Assembly (NCBI RefSeq): GCF_900478135.1 | Contig: NZ_LS483470.1 | Location: forward strand, 3,793,501 to 3,857,500 | Origin: Leminorella richardii | GTDB lineage: Bacteria; Pseudomonadota; Gammaproteobacteria; Enterobacterales; Enterobacteriaceae | Reading direction: 5' to 3' | Length of the DNA: 64,000 nucleotides | Shown: piece after piece, positions 9,321 to 17,074 of the stretch | Position numbering within the stretch: the stretch's first letter is position 1 | Layout of the letters: each line of letters starts with the position of its first letter | Made by a program: the position numbers and the translations under genes | Notes under the pieces: model-generated | What the model was told of the DNA's origin: nothing | The model's database searches: none | Seen by the model: only the letters and a program-made list of their open reading frames with translations

Positions 9321-10024
9321 TTTGGCTCAATCCAGTGCGCCAGCAGACCAGGCAGTAGCAGGCTCAGGTTTTCCAACAGCAGCGTCCCCATACCCTTTTG
9401 GTAGTGCTGAGGATCTCGGCTAATAAAGATCACCATGCCCAGATCGCCGCGCTTGCCCAGCATGGAAATCGCCACGGAGCCCACCATTTTGGCATCCGGC
9501 ATCAACAATAAAATTTCAGGGCCGTTAAGCGGACCAAGATATTGATTCTGATCGCCGAATCGCTGAATGCGCAGCGGCTCAAAAGACTGACGTGGCAGAG
9601 CCAGATGGGTAAAGTCGGAGGGAGCCTCAAGGCGCCATTTTTCGTTAAACAGGCGGAGCGTCGCGCCTACCAGCCCCAAAGAACGTGCCCATTTTTGCAG
9701 GCGGTCTAGCAAATCCTGAAGGCTGTCGGACTGCACCAAATCACACTGGAGATTAATCAGGCGATTAAACAGCGCCTCGTTAGCCGAAGCCTGTTCCATC
9801 AGCAGAGTGATCTCTTCCTCTAGCTGCTGAATGTGATTTCGCTGGCGTCCTAGCTGCCACTCCACCAGCGATACGCTGTCCCTAACGGGGTGAGGAACAC
9901 GCATCTGTTCAACCTGACGCGCGTTGCGAATAAAAAACTCCGGATTATTCAACAAATACTGGCTTACCTGCTCATCGCTTAATGCAACAAGTGTTGATTC
10001 GCCGTTTTCAGCCTGTTCGCTCAT
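9317..10024 (-). CDS. yigA: YigA, DUF484 family protein
   Basis: A 235-residue cytoplasmic protein of the DUF484 family, which has a GAF-like fold. Family features are the N-terminal VSQYLLNNPEFF segment, VSLVEWQLGRQRNHIQQLEEEITLLM coiled-coil segment, and the C-terminal ISRDPQHYQKGMGTLLLENL. It lies between dapF and xerC, as in most Enterobacterales; its function is unknown. The start ATG (10022-10024) overlaps the restored dapF stop as ATGA, and its stop overlaps the xerC start. Confidence 0.88.
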   Translation of the reverse strand: MSEQAENGESTLVALSDEQVSQYLLNNPEFFIRNARQVEQMRVPHPVRDSVSLVEWQLGRQRNHIQQLEEEITLLMEQASANEALFNRLINLQCDLVQSDSLQDLLDRLQKWARSLGLVGATLRLFNEKWRLEAPSDFTHLALPRQSFEPLRIQRFGDQNQYLGPLNGPEILLLMPDAKMVGSVAISMLGKRGDLGMVIFISRDPQHYQKGMGTLLLENLSLLLPGLLAHWIEPK

Positions 10025-10844
10025 AAGTGAATAAACCCATCATAGACGTGGGTGGCTGGCCCAACCATATACAGTGGTTGCCCCGGTCCGGCCCAGCTAA
10101 TTTGCAGCTCACCGCCCGGCAGAGCAACGTTAACCCGGTTATCCAATACCCCTGAATAATGCCGACAGCTACCGCCGCACAGGCGCCGCTGCCGCATGCC
10201 TGCGTCTCACCCGCGCCGCGTTCATAAACCCGCAGGCGGATACTTCCGCGATTGAGCACCTGCATAAAGCCGACGTTCACCCGTTCAGGGAAACGCTCGT
10301 GGCTTTCCAACAGCGGCCCCAGCGTTTCTACATCGGCAGTACTGACATCATCAACCTGAATCACGCAGTGAGGGTTGCCCATCGAAACGGCGCCGCATAA
10401 CACAGTCCGTTCTTCAGCGCGGAGGATATAGGTTTTCTCCATTTTCGCTGCACGAAACGGAATATCGCCGGGCTCAAAGTTGGGAACGCCCATGTTCACC
10501 GTCACCATATCGTCTTCGCTGACGGTGAGAGTCATTCGCCCATTTTGCGTGCTAACGCGGATATCGCGACGATTAGTCAGCCCTTTCAGTCGAACAAAGC
10601 GGGCAAAGCAGCGTGCGCCGTTGCCGCACTGTGCCACTTCGCTACCGTCTGCGTTAAAAATTCGATAGTGGAAGTCCAGATCGGGGTCATAAGGCGCCTC
10701 GACGACAAGAAGCTGATCGAACCCAACGCCGCGATGGCGATCCGCCAGGCGTCGAATCAGCTCCGGCGAAAAGTAGACGTTTTGGGTTACGGCATCAACC
10801 ACCATAAAGTCGTTGCCTAAGCCGTGCATTTTGGAGAATTGCAT
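10021..10844 (-). CDS. dapF: Diaminopimelate epimerase, interrupted by a one-base frameshift
   Basis: Converts LL- to meso-diaminopimelate for lysine and peptidoglycan. Both catalytic cysteines are present, Cys73 in AQCGNGARC and Cys217 in QACGSGACAA. After residue 232 the open frame leaves the family sequence and ends in a foreign tail at 10008 (278 aa in total). In the next frame the expected C-terminus continues cleanly (GVLDNRVNVALPGGELQ to YDGFIHL) to a TGA at 10021-10023, which overlaps the yigA ATG. The break is at a run of four C on the plus strand (10149-10152) where five are needed. It is either a sequencing error or a real mutation that removes the last part of the C-terminal domain. 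Coordinates give the restored gene. Confidence 0.92.
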
Positions 10845-10959
10845 CTGTTACCCCACTTGTGACGGCGAATAACGCCTCGCCGTCGCTAAAATTTCATTTG
10901 TGCCGCGCACCCGAAAAACTCAGCGTCGGCGAAGCCGCAAAAGCGCTCCGCCGAACCGC

Positions 10960-12210
10960 TTATTTGATCAGGTGTTCACCGCGCCACAGGTCCTCAAAGC
11001 GCTCACGCTCGCGAACCAGATAAACCTGACTACCGTCAACCATCACCTCTGCCGGGCGACAGCGGGTGTTATAGTTCGAGCTCATAGTAAAACCATAGGC
11101 GCCCGCGCTTCTTACTACCAGTAGATCGCCCTGATTTAGCGTAAGATCGCGCTTTTTGCCAAGGAAGTCGCTGGTTTCACACACCGGCCCGACGACGTCA
11201 TAGCTCTGGCGCTGCCCCTGAGGGTGCTCAACCACAGGGATAATTTTCATCCACGCCTCGTACAGCGCCGGACGAATCAGGTCATTCATGCCTGCATCAA
11301 CGATAGCAAAGTGATGGTCGTCCTGTGTCTTCAGATACTCTACCGTCGTGACCATAATGCCTGCGTTGGCCGCAATCGCGCGCCCGGGCTCAAAGCATAG
11401 CTCCAAATCTTTTCGATGAGCCAGCTTCGCCAGCAGAGCAGAAGCATACTCTTTAGGCTCCGGCGGCGTTTCGTCGTCGTAACGCACGCCCAGACCACCA
11501 CCCAAATCTAGATGATGGATATGAATGCCGTCTTCTTCCAGCTGATCCAGCAGCAGAAGCAGTCGGTCAGCAGCGTCCAGGAAAGGTGAAAGCTCCGTCA
11601 GCTGTGAACCGATATGGCAATCGACGCCGCGAACTTCAAGGTTCGGCATGTCGTTAGCCAGACGGTAAACGTCACGCGCCGTTTGGTAGCTGATGCCGAA
11701 TTTGTTTTCTTTCAGTCCGGTAGAAATATAGGGGTGCGTTTTCGCGTCTACGTCCGGATTGATACGCAAAGAAACGGGAGCCTTAACGCCCATTTCTCCA
11801 GCAATCTGGTTGATGCGATGAAGCTCCGGTACAGACTCAACGTTGAAGCAGCGGATCCCTACTTCTAGCGCCCGACGAATTTCCCCTTCGGATTTTGCTA
11901 CGCCGGAAAAGACTACTTTTGCTGCCTCGCCACCGGCGGCCAGCACGCGCTCAAGCTCGCCCTGAGACACAATATCAAAGCCGGACCCCAGACGCGCCAG
12001 CAGGTTTAAAAACGCCAGGTTGCTGTTCGCCTTAATCGCGTAGCAAACCAGATGAGGATGCCCCTCTAGCGCATCATCAAACGCTCGCCAGTGACGCTCG
12101 ATTGTCGCCCGGGAATAAACGTAAAGCGGTGTACCAAAGCGTTCCGCAAGCGAGGCGACCGAAACGTCTTCCGCAAACAGCTGCCCGTCTTTGTAGTTAA
12201 AGTAGTCCAT
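10960..12210 (-). CDS. lysA: Diaminopimelate decarboxylase
   Basis: PLP-dependent fold-type III decarboxylase that makes lysine from meso-diaminopimelate, directly downstream in pathway terms of the adjacent dapF. It has 416 residues. Visible: the PLP-lysine motif VCYAIKANSN, the HIGSQ motif, the glycine-rich phosphate loop HLDLGGGLGVRY, CFEPGRAIAANAG and the dimer-interface CETSDF. In E. coli lysA lies elsewhere; here it stands between lptM and dapF in the same orientation, an arrangement also known in Pseudomonas. Confidence 0.96.
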   Translation of the reverse strand: MDYFNYKDGQLFAEDVSVASLAERFGTPLYVYSRATIERHWRAFDDALEGHPHLVCYAIKANSNLAFLNLLARLGSGFDIVSQGELERVLAAGGEAAKVVFSGVAKSEGEIRRALEVGIRCFNVESVPELHRINQIAGEMGVKAPVSLRINPDVDAKTHPYISTGLKENKFGISYQTARDVYRLANDMPNLEVRGVDCHIGSQLTELSPFLDAADRLLLLLDQLEEDGIHIHHLDLGGGLGVRYDDETPPEPKEYASALLAKLAHRKDLELCFEPGRAIAANAGIMVTTVEYLKTQDDHHFAIVDAGMNDLIRPALYEAWMKIIPVVEHPQGQRQSYDVVGPVCETSDFLGKKRDLTLNQGDLLVVRSAGAYGFTMSSNYNTRCRPAEVMVDGSQVYLVRERERFEDLWRGEHLIK

Positions 12211-12313
12211 ATGGGTTAATCCAACCTTAATTCTCGTGTCGGCCCGGCCGCGTTATGCGCCCTCCAACTTTATTACCAGTCTCCGGACGGCGTCGTCTCG
12301 GCTATCCTTACTA

Positions 12314-12517
12314 TTAGTTTACTGTCGTTCCCGTGGTGCTTGAGCTCGTATCGCCTTCGCTAACGGCCTGAGAAACGTCCCGATCGGGAATCATAATGTC
12401 CTGAGTCGGCTCGTCAGGCGGCATGTAGAGAGGCCCTTTCAGGCCGCATCCGCCAAGCCAAAGAGTCGCCAGCACGACGAGTGAGCAGCGTAACGTTTTA
12501 TTGATGCTTTTATTCAT
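12314..12517 (-). CDS. lptM: LptM (YifL) small outer-membrane lipoprotein
   Basis: A 67-residue lipoprotein, the same length as E. coli LptM, which assists assembly of the LptDE lipopolysaccharide translocon. A signal peptide (MNKSINKTLRCSLVVLATLW) leads to the lipobox LGGC followed by the family signature GLKGPLYMPP. I chose the internal ATG at 12517 rather than an upstream one at 12541 because it gives a normal signal peptide and the usual length. The tail is rich in Ser, Thr and Asp. Confidence 0.9.
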   Translation of the reverse strand: MNKSINKTLRCSLVVLATLWLGGCGLKGPLYMPPDEPTQDIMIPDRDVSQAVSEGDTSSSTTGTTVN

Positions 12518-12598
12518 ATAAAAAATAAGCCTGTGATTCATTTTGTCTAGCCCTCTATAATCGCAGCTGGATCACGAAAAGCAATAGGAATTCTGATT

Positions 12599-12922
12599 AT
12601 GAACGACACTGAGTTTCATCGACTAGCCGATGCGCTTTTTCATCACGTTGAGGAATCCCTTGATAATTTTGACGGCGATGCCGACATTGATTATGAAATC
12701 AACGGTGGAGTGATGTCACTGTCTTTTGACAACGGCAGCAAAATTATCATTAATAAACAGGAAGCTATGCACCAAGTCTGGCTGGCAACCAAGAGCGGCG
12801 GCTACCACTTTGACTACCGCGATGGTCAGTGGCTGTGCGACCGCAGCGGCAGCTTGTTCTTCGTTCTTCTGTCTCAGGCGGCTACAGAGCAGGCCGGCGA
12901 GACGGTCGAAATCACTGAATAG
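12599..12922 (+). CDS. cyaY: CyaY, bacterial frataxin
   Basis: Frataxin homologue of 107 residues that binds iron and tunes IscS activity in iron-sulfur cluster assembly. The acidic first helix (FHRLADALFHHVEESLDNFDGDADIDYE) supplies the iron-binding surface, followed by the beta-sheet motif LSFDNGSKIIINKQ and QVWLATKSGGYHFDY. A TATAAT at 12556-12561 is a plausible -10 element. Downstream, the usual convergent neighbour cyaA is displaced by about 1.2 kb of retron. Confidence 0.96.
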   Translation: MNDTEFHRLADALFHHVEESLDNFDGDADIDYEINGGVMSLSFDNGSKIIINKQEAMHQVWLATKSGGYHFDYRDGQWLCDRSGSLFFVLLSQAATEQAGETVEITE

Positions 12923-12953
12923 CAGACACAAATAGTCATCTATTGCTGTCCAG

Positions 12954-12962
12954 TGTTATGAT
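12954..12962 (+). promoter_or_regulatory. Extended -10 promoter for the retron RNA
   Basis: TGTTATGAT is a TGn extended -10 element. Seven bases downstream lies 12969, the first base of the a1 repeat, which would make the transcript begin exactly with a1. The -35 region is poor, as is usual with extended -10 promoters. Confidence 0.55.
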
Positions 12963-12968
12963 TTTTTT

Positions 12969-12984
12969 GTCTGCGGAGACAATA
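12969..12984 (+). repeat. Retron inverted repeat a1
   Basis: GTCTGCGGAGACAATA; complementary to a2 at 13148-13163 with one mismatch. Pairing of a1 with a2 positions the priming G next to the start of the msd template. Confidence 0.85.
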
Positions 12985-13147
12985 GCGTTTTCAGGCGCAT
13001 TGTCCTGAACGGATCGGCGAGTCGCCGATCTGGCACGAGCAGTTTGGCCACAAGGCCCTAAGTCATTCCAAAGTACCTCAGCACGCTCTGCGTGCGACGC
13101 GCTAACGCGCTGAGTACGTTTTCACGCCTTAGGGATCGGCTTTATCG

Positions 13148-13163
13148 TATTGTCGCCGCAGAC
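13148..13163 (+). repeat. Retron inverted repeat a2
   Basis: TATTGTCGCCGCAGAC; its reverse complement differs from a1 at one position. It ends 36 bases before the proposed TTG start of the reverse transcriptase. Confidence 0.85.
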
Positions 13164-13199
13164 GCCTTCTTTAAGCATCAATGGGACAAGGAACCGACA

Positions 13200-14162
13200 T
13201 TGGACGCGACCCGTGCCTGCCTGCTAGCGCTAGAGTTAATTGGCCGCTCCGACTGGAGTGCAGACAGAGAAATTCGCTGCCTGTATGCCCTCAGCAACCG
13301 CAGCGAGCGCCACTATCGCAAAATCGTTCTGACTAAGCGCGACGGCGGTTCTCGCGTTTTACACGCCCCCGGTTTTCTGCTGAAAACCGTGCAGCGCAAC
13401 GTCGTTAAAAACGTCCTTTCTCACTTTCCCGTTTCCCCTTTTGCCACTGCTTACAGGCCGGGGAGCTCAACGCTTTGCAATGCCTCTCCTCACGTAGGGC
13501 GCAAGCAAATTTTAAAGCTCGATATCGAAAAGTTCTTCGACAACATCCGGTTTACTCAGGTTTATCGCCTATTCAACAAAACCGAACTGCCTGCGGGAGC
13601 CGTAACGCTGTTAACCCATCTTTGCTGCTACCGTGACGCCTTGCCACAGGGCGCTCCCACGTCGCCTGCGTTATCAAACCTCATCATGGCGCGCTTTGAC
13701 GACCTGCTGGGAATCTGGTGCAAAGAGAGGGACATCGCCTACACTCGCTACTGCGACGACATGACGTTTTCTGGTGACTTTGACGCTCACCAAGTAACCA
13801 ATAAAGTCCGCGGGCTGCTTAACGACATGGGGTTTACGCTTAACTCTCGCAAAAGCCGCCGGATCGCCCGAGGTAGCCAGCAGACAGTAACCGGCATCGT
13901 CGTTAACCACCGACCACAGCTTCCCTCTGAGTTTCGCCGGGCGCTTCGACAAGAGGTTTATTTTTGTCAGAAGTTCGGCATCGCCTCTCATCTAGAGCGA
14001 ATTGGCTCATCTGAAACGCCGCTGCGCTATCTGCAATCGCTGCTGGGAAAAATCGCCTATCTCTTGCAGATAAATCCTGACGATGCTGAATTTCAAAGGG
14101 CAAAAGCCGCAATTGGTCAGTTGCTCAAAGCAGAAACGAGTTTATCTTACCGCGCGGATTAA
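13200..14162 (+). CDS. Retron reverse transcriptase
   Basis: Retron-type reverse transcriptase that would copy the adjacent msd RNA into branched msDNA. From the proposed TTG start it has 320 residues, typical of the family. In order: the retron-specific NAxxH motif (NASPH, residues 94-98), the first catalytic Asp in LDIEKFFD (about 108), QGAPTSPALSNL (from 150), the active site YCDD (184-187, in place of the commoner YADD), and the retron VTG motif (230-232). The frame is open upstream to a GTG at 13092, but that region is msd and a2. The TTG at 13200-13202 follows an AAGGA (13188-13192) by 7 bases and is the only in-frame start of standard type after a2. The stop at 14160-14162 overlaps the convergent cyaA stop by 2 bases. 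Base composition looks like the neighbours. No effector domain is fused. Confidence 0.93.
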   Translation: MDATRACLLALELIGRSDWSADREIRCLYALSNRSERHYRKIVLTKRDGGSRVLHAPGFLLKTVQRNVVKNVLSHFPVSPFATAYRPGSSTLCNASPHVGRKQILKLDIEKFFDNIRFTQVYRLFNKTELPAGAVTLLTHLCCYRDALPQGAPTSPALSNLIMARFDDLLGIWCKERDIAYTRYCDDMTFSGDFDAHQVTNKVRGLLNDMGFTLNSRKSRRIARGSQQTVTGIVVNHRPQLPSEFRRALRQEVYFCQKFGIASHLERIGSSETPLRYLQSLLGKIAYLLQINPDDAEFQRAKAAIGQLLKAETSLSYRAD

Positions 14163-16723
14163 AACGTATTGCTTAGCAGGATGTCTTTCTTGGTCAGCGG
14201 CACCGTCGGCGCGCTCAATGGAGAAATAGAGTTGCTGTTAAAGGGAATGACGCTTTCACCCTCAGCTCCGTCTTCGTGGACGATTTGATAAAACTGCGGC
14301 AGGTTAAAGTTTACCGAGCCAGAACCGTAGGTAAATCGCTCGTGCGAGGAGGCATAAAAGCGGCTTACATCGCACACCAGCTCGTCAATACAGCCTTGGC
14401 AGTTCAGATACACTTCCACCCGGTTCAACTCATCGAGAATAAATATGTTGAAGCCTTTCTCAGTATCCTCGAAGAAAAACTGAATGATCCCTTCGCTGGC
14501 AAAACCGTCGATAATTTCCGGCAGGTGCTGATGCTCTGACTTAGGCTCGACAGAGACGCCGTTCAGTTTGTTATTGGAGATAGCGCCGTAAAACTCCACC
14601 GCGTTCTCCAATTTTTGCACTGAAACGCTGAGGCGCTCAAAGAACAGCCCCCAGGTTTGGCCTGCAACGCGAATGGCCTTAAAGCGATTTGAGTCCTGAC
14701 GCGTGCTCGACAGACGCAGGCTAATACACTCTGAAACCAGCTGCTGAAGACGGGTTTGGATCAGCCCGCGCAGGTGTTCACTGTAGCAGAACACGTCTAC
14801 TGACTCTGGCGGCTCCGCGTCCTGATGCATTTTGCCCAGTATAGTTTTTAACGCTTCGATCACCGCCTGGCTGCTGTCAAAGTGCAGTGTGCGGATCTCG
14901 TTCCACGAGTTTCGATACAGCAGATCGACGCTGCCTATCAGGCACTGCTCTTGCCCACCAAAGCTCAGTACGTCGAGCTTGCCGAGATCAAACGACGGCG
15001 TATTTTCCTGTAGCAAAGAAGCCGTTGGATCGTTCTCAAGATTGACAATCAGCGCCAGATGGCGAATTTCACAGGGGCTATAGAGCGCCTTAGGCGTCGG
15101 TGCCGGAACCCGCAGAGGAAAATGCTTAGCGATGTCAGAAACAAACGCCTGTAGTTTGTCAGTATCACAGCACTGGCCGTTTTTAACGTGCAGATCAGTA
15201 TCTGGCGTCAGCAGGCCGTTAAAGTAGCTCCACGCCACGAGCTTGCTTAAATAGCGGTTATATTCCAGCGGCTGGTGGCCAACAATGGCGTCAATGGTCG
15301 GCGACTGGTTATAAAGGTACCATCCCGCCCGGTTAGCGCGATCGACGGAAACCTGAATAAAGGTAAGAGCCTTTTCTGACAGGTCGGGTGAAATCTGGGG
15401 GTTAACCAACGTCACTTTTCCCGGAAGCGCCTCAAAGGCAGCGTAGAGCTTGCGGGTCAGCACGCCGATATCCTGCGGGCTGGCACTCACGCTTAGGTTA
15501 TTGCGGCGGGCAAAGCGGATAAGGTTTCGGTAGCTTTGCATCAGCGCATCGAGAAGTTCGTTATTGGCCTCGCGCACGCGCTCAATTTTCCAGTGAGCGC
15601 GGTTGTCCAATACGTTTAGCTTCTCACAGCTCCAGCCCCACTCGCGAACCAGCTGGTTTAAAACTTCACGACGCCAGTTGCCCTGAGCGGGGATGTCCTG
15701 TGCTGGGATAGAAAGCTGCTCGCATATTTTCATGTAGAAGCAGCGACGCACCAGATCCAAACGGACATCGTCGCCAATAGCGATCAGATAGGTCGTCACC
15801 TTTTCCAACATCATGTAGTAGGAATCAAGGCTGAACGAGTCGAGATCGCCGTTGTGCAGCCGGCGCTTAATTTCCAGCGCCAGTAGTTGAGACTGCGGGT
15901 ATTCCCAAGAGTATGCTTCCAGCAGCAGCGTTTTCAGAACAGCCTTGTAAGGCGAGTCGATGCTTTTATACAGCTGCCACAGGCTGGCGCCGAAGTACTC
16001 CTCTGCCGACAGGGCGCCCAGACCACCGAGGTCTATCCACTCATCGCGACGCAGTTCGCCGCTGGCAAAGAGCGCTGAAACATACTCTTCATAGTTCATT
16101 TCCATATCGCCTGGCACGATATTCCACAACAGCGGCTTTCCTGCCAGCCTGACGGCGCTGCGGTAAAATTCATCCAGCAGGAGAATATGCAGCGTAGAGC
16201 CGCAGTCTTCTGCATCAAGCTTGCCGCTCAGGTTTTGACGGAATCGGTTCTCGTCGATCAGGAAGAAGTTAACTTCAACGCCCAACGACGCAGCCCACTG
16301 CTCCAGCAGCAGGCACTTAGCCTGAAGAATGGTTCGCTCATTGCCGTTCAACCAAGACTGATGGCAGATCCAGATATCCAAGTCGGAATATCGACTCTGA
16401 CCAACGGAAGAAGTGCTGCCCATGCTGTAAATGCCGGTAATAGGCAGATTTGCGCCAGCGCTGGGGGACAGGGGAATGTCGGTGGTTTTACAAAACTCGG
16501 CCAGATACTGACTCTGAAGGTCGGTCGGCGTGTAGCCACAGATACCGTTAGGAACAATACCGTCCTGATAGCCGGGCATATCGGGGTGATGATAGTGTAG
16601 AAAAATAGGCAGCAGCATATAGACCTGCCGGAATGCAGATCCCATATTCGCCATCGCACGCTCGGTACGCAGTTGATTCAACGTATCCAGGCGCTGCTTT
16701 AATACAGTGATATTAAGATGCAA
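14159..16723 (-). CDS. cyaA: Class I adenylate cyclase
   Basis: Makes cyclic AMP for CRP-dependent control. The 854-residue protein (E. coli 848) has an N-terminal catalytic half with the nucleotidyltransferase motif MGSTSSVGQSRYSDLDIW, in which the two Asp bind metal, and a C-terminal regulatory half that in E. coli responds to phosphorylated EIIA-Glc. The start is TTG (16721-16723), the same weak start codon used in E. coli cyaA, giving MHLNITVLKQRLDTLNQLR. Its last residues differ from E. coli, as usual at the variable tail. The gene converges on the retron reverse transcriptase with no terminator visible between them. Confidence 0.97.
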   Translation of the reverse strand: MHLNITVLKQRLDTLNQLRTERAMANMGSAFRQVYMLLPIFLHYHHPDMPGYQDGIVPNGICGYTPTDLQSQYLAEFCKTTDIPLSPSAGANLPITGIYSMGSTSSVGQSRYSDLDIWICHQSWLNGNERTILQAKCLLLEQWAASLGVEVNFFLIDENRFRQNLSGKLDAEDCGSTLHILLLDEFYRSAVRLAGKPLLWNIVPGDMEMNYEEYVSALFASGELRRDEWIDLGGLGALSAEEYFGASLWQLYKSIDSPYKAVLKTLLLEAYSWEYPQSQLLALEIKRRLHNGDLDSFSLDSYYMMLEKVTTYLIAIGDDVRLDLVRRCFYMKICEQLSIPAQDIPAQGNWRREVLNQLVREWGWSCEKLNVLDNRAHWKIERVREANNELLDALMQSYRNLIRFARRNNLSVSASPQDIGVLTRKLYAAFEALPGKVTLVNPQISPDLSEKALTFIQVSVDRANRAGWYLYNQSPTIDAIVGHQPLEYNRYLSKLVAWSYFNGLLTPDTDLHVKNGQCCDTDKLQAFVSDIAKHFPLRVPAPTPKALYSPCEIRHLALIVNLENDPTASLLQENTPSFDLGKLDVLSFGGQEQCLIGSVDLLYRNSWNEIRTLHFDSSQAVIEALKTILGKMHQDAEPPESVDVFCYSEHLRGLIQTRLQQLVSECISLRLSSTRQDSNRFKAIRVAGQTWGLFFERLSVSVQKLENAVEFYGAISNNKLNGVSVEPKSEHQHLPEIIDGFASEGIIQFFFEDTEKGFNIFILDELNRVEVYLNCQGCIDELVCDVSRFYASSHERFTYGSGSVNFNLPQFYQIVHEDGAEGESVIPFNSNSISPLSAPTVPLTKKDILLSNTF

Positions 16724-16817
16724 GAGGATTTGCCTGATTCATTCCTACGGTATGCCGAAACCGCGTTCTGGTGCCGCCCCGTGCTGCAATATCACTCGCT
16801 CAATGAATGACCAGAAA

Positions 16818-16833
16818 CGTGATCAATGTAACA
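16818..16833. promoter_or_regulatory. CRP site in the cyaA promoter
   Basis: On the minus strand TGTTACATTGATCACG matches the CRP consensus at 8 of 10 key positions and closely resembles, as I recall it, the site by which CRP-cAMP represses cyaA P2 in E. coli. It lies about 95 bases upstream of the TTG start. Confidence 0.75.
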
Positions 16834-17014
16834 CCTTGCGCTCAGGGCGTAAAGATATTGCCCTCTACTCCGCCCGTCACTGCGCGATATTATTCATAAA
16901 GCAAATCTTTTCGCGATCTCTCAGAATGCTGTGAAAAATGGGAAACCGATTATATTTCAGCAGCAAGCACCGCTGAAAAGTGAAATTCGACGCAGTGATA
17001 ATCTTCCCACTGCG

Positions 17015-17043
17015 CTGACACTTTGTGCACCAGCTGGTAGAAT
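17015..17043 (+). promoter_or_regulatory. Sigma-70 promoter of hemCDXY
   Basis: CTGACA (17015-17020) and TAGAAT (17038-17043) are separated by exactly 17 bases, 31 bases before the hemC ATG. Divergent from cyaA. Confidence 0.65.
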
Positions 17044-17074
17044 AGCGGCACAATAAAAAAGGTAATGATAAGCC

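Larger units (their letters stand above)
12969..13163 (+). ncRNA. Retron msr-msd non-coding RNA
   Basis: Template and primer RNA of a retron, about 195 nt. It is bounded by a1 (12969-12984) and a2 (13148-13163), which pair at 15 of 16 positions with one A-G mismatch. Directly after a1 is AGC, the usual context of the priming guanosine, so the 2',5' branch G is predicted at 12985. The msr part has three hairpins: 12990-12995 with 13004-13009, 13012-13018 with 13024-13030, and 13046-13049 with 13054-13057. The msd part has an outer stem CCCTAAG/CTTAGGG (13056-13062 with 13128-13134) and a longer inner stem 13073-13082 with 13109-13117 capped by GC-rich hairpins. Copying from about 13147 back to the outer stem would give msDNA of roughly 85-92 nt. 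The 3' end of the RNA is not defined by the sequence. Confidence 0.85.

Noticed and set aside
10008..10020. dapF ending at 10008 as a 278-residue protein
   Set aside because: The last 46 residues of that frame are unrelated to DapF; the true end is in the next frame at 10021.
12925..12950. Hairpin after cyaY as a terminator
   Set aside because: The T-run lies 12 bases beyond the stem, too far for an intrinsic terminator; it coincides with the retron promoter instead.
13092..13199. N-terminal extension of the reverse transcriptase from GTG 13092
   Set aside because: This stretch is accounted for by msd and the a2 repeat, and the GTG has no ribosome binding site.
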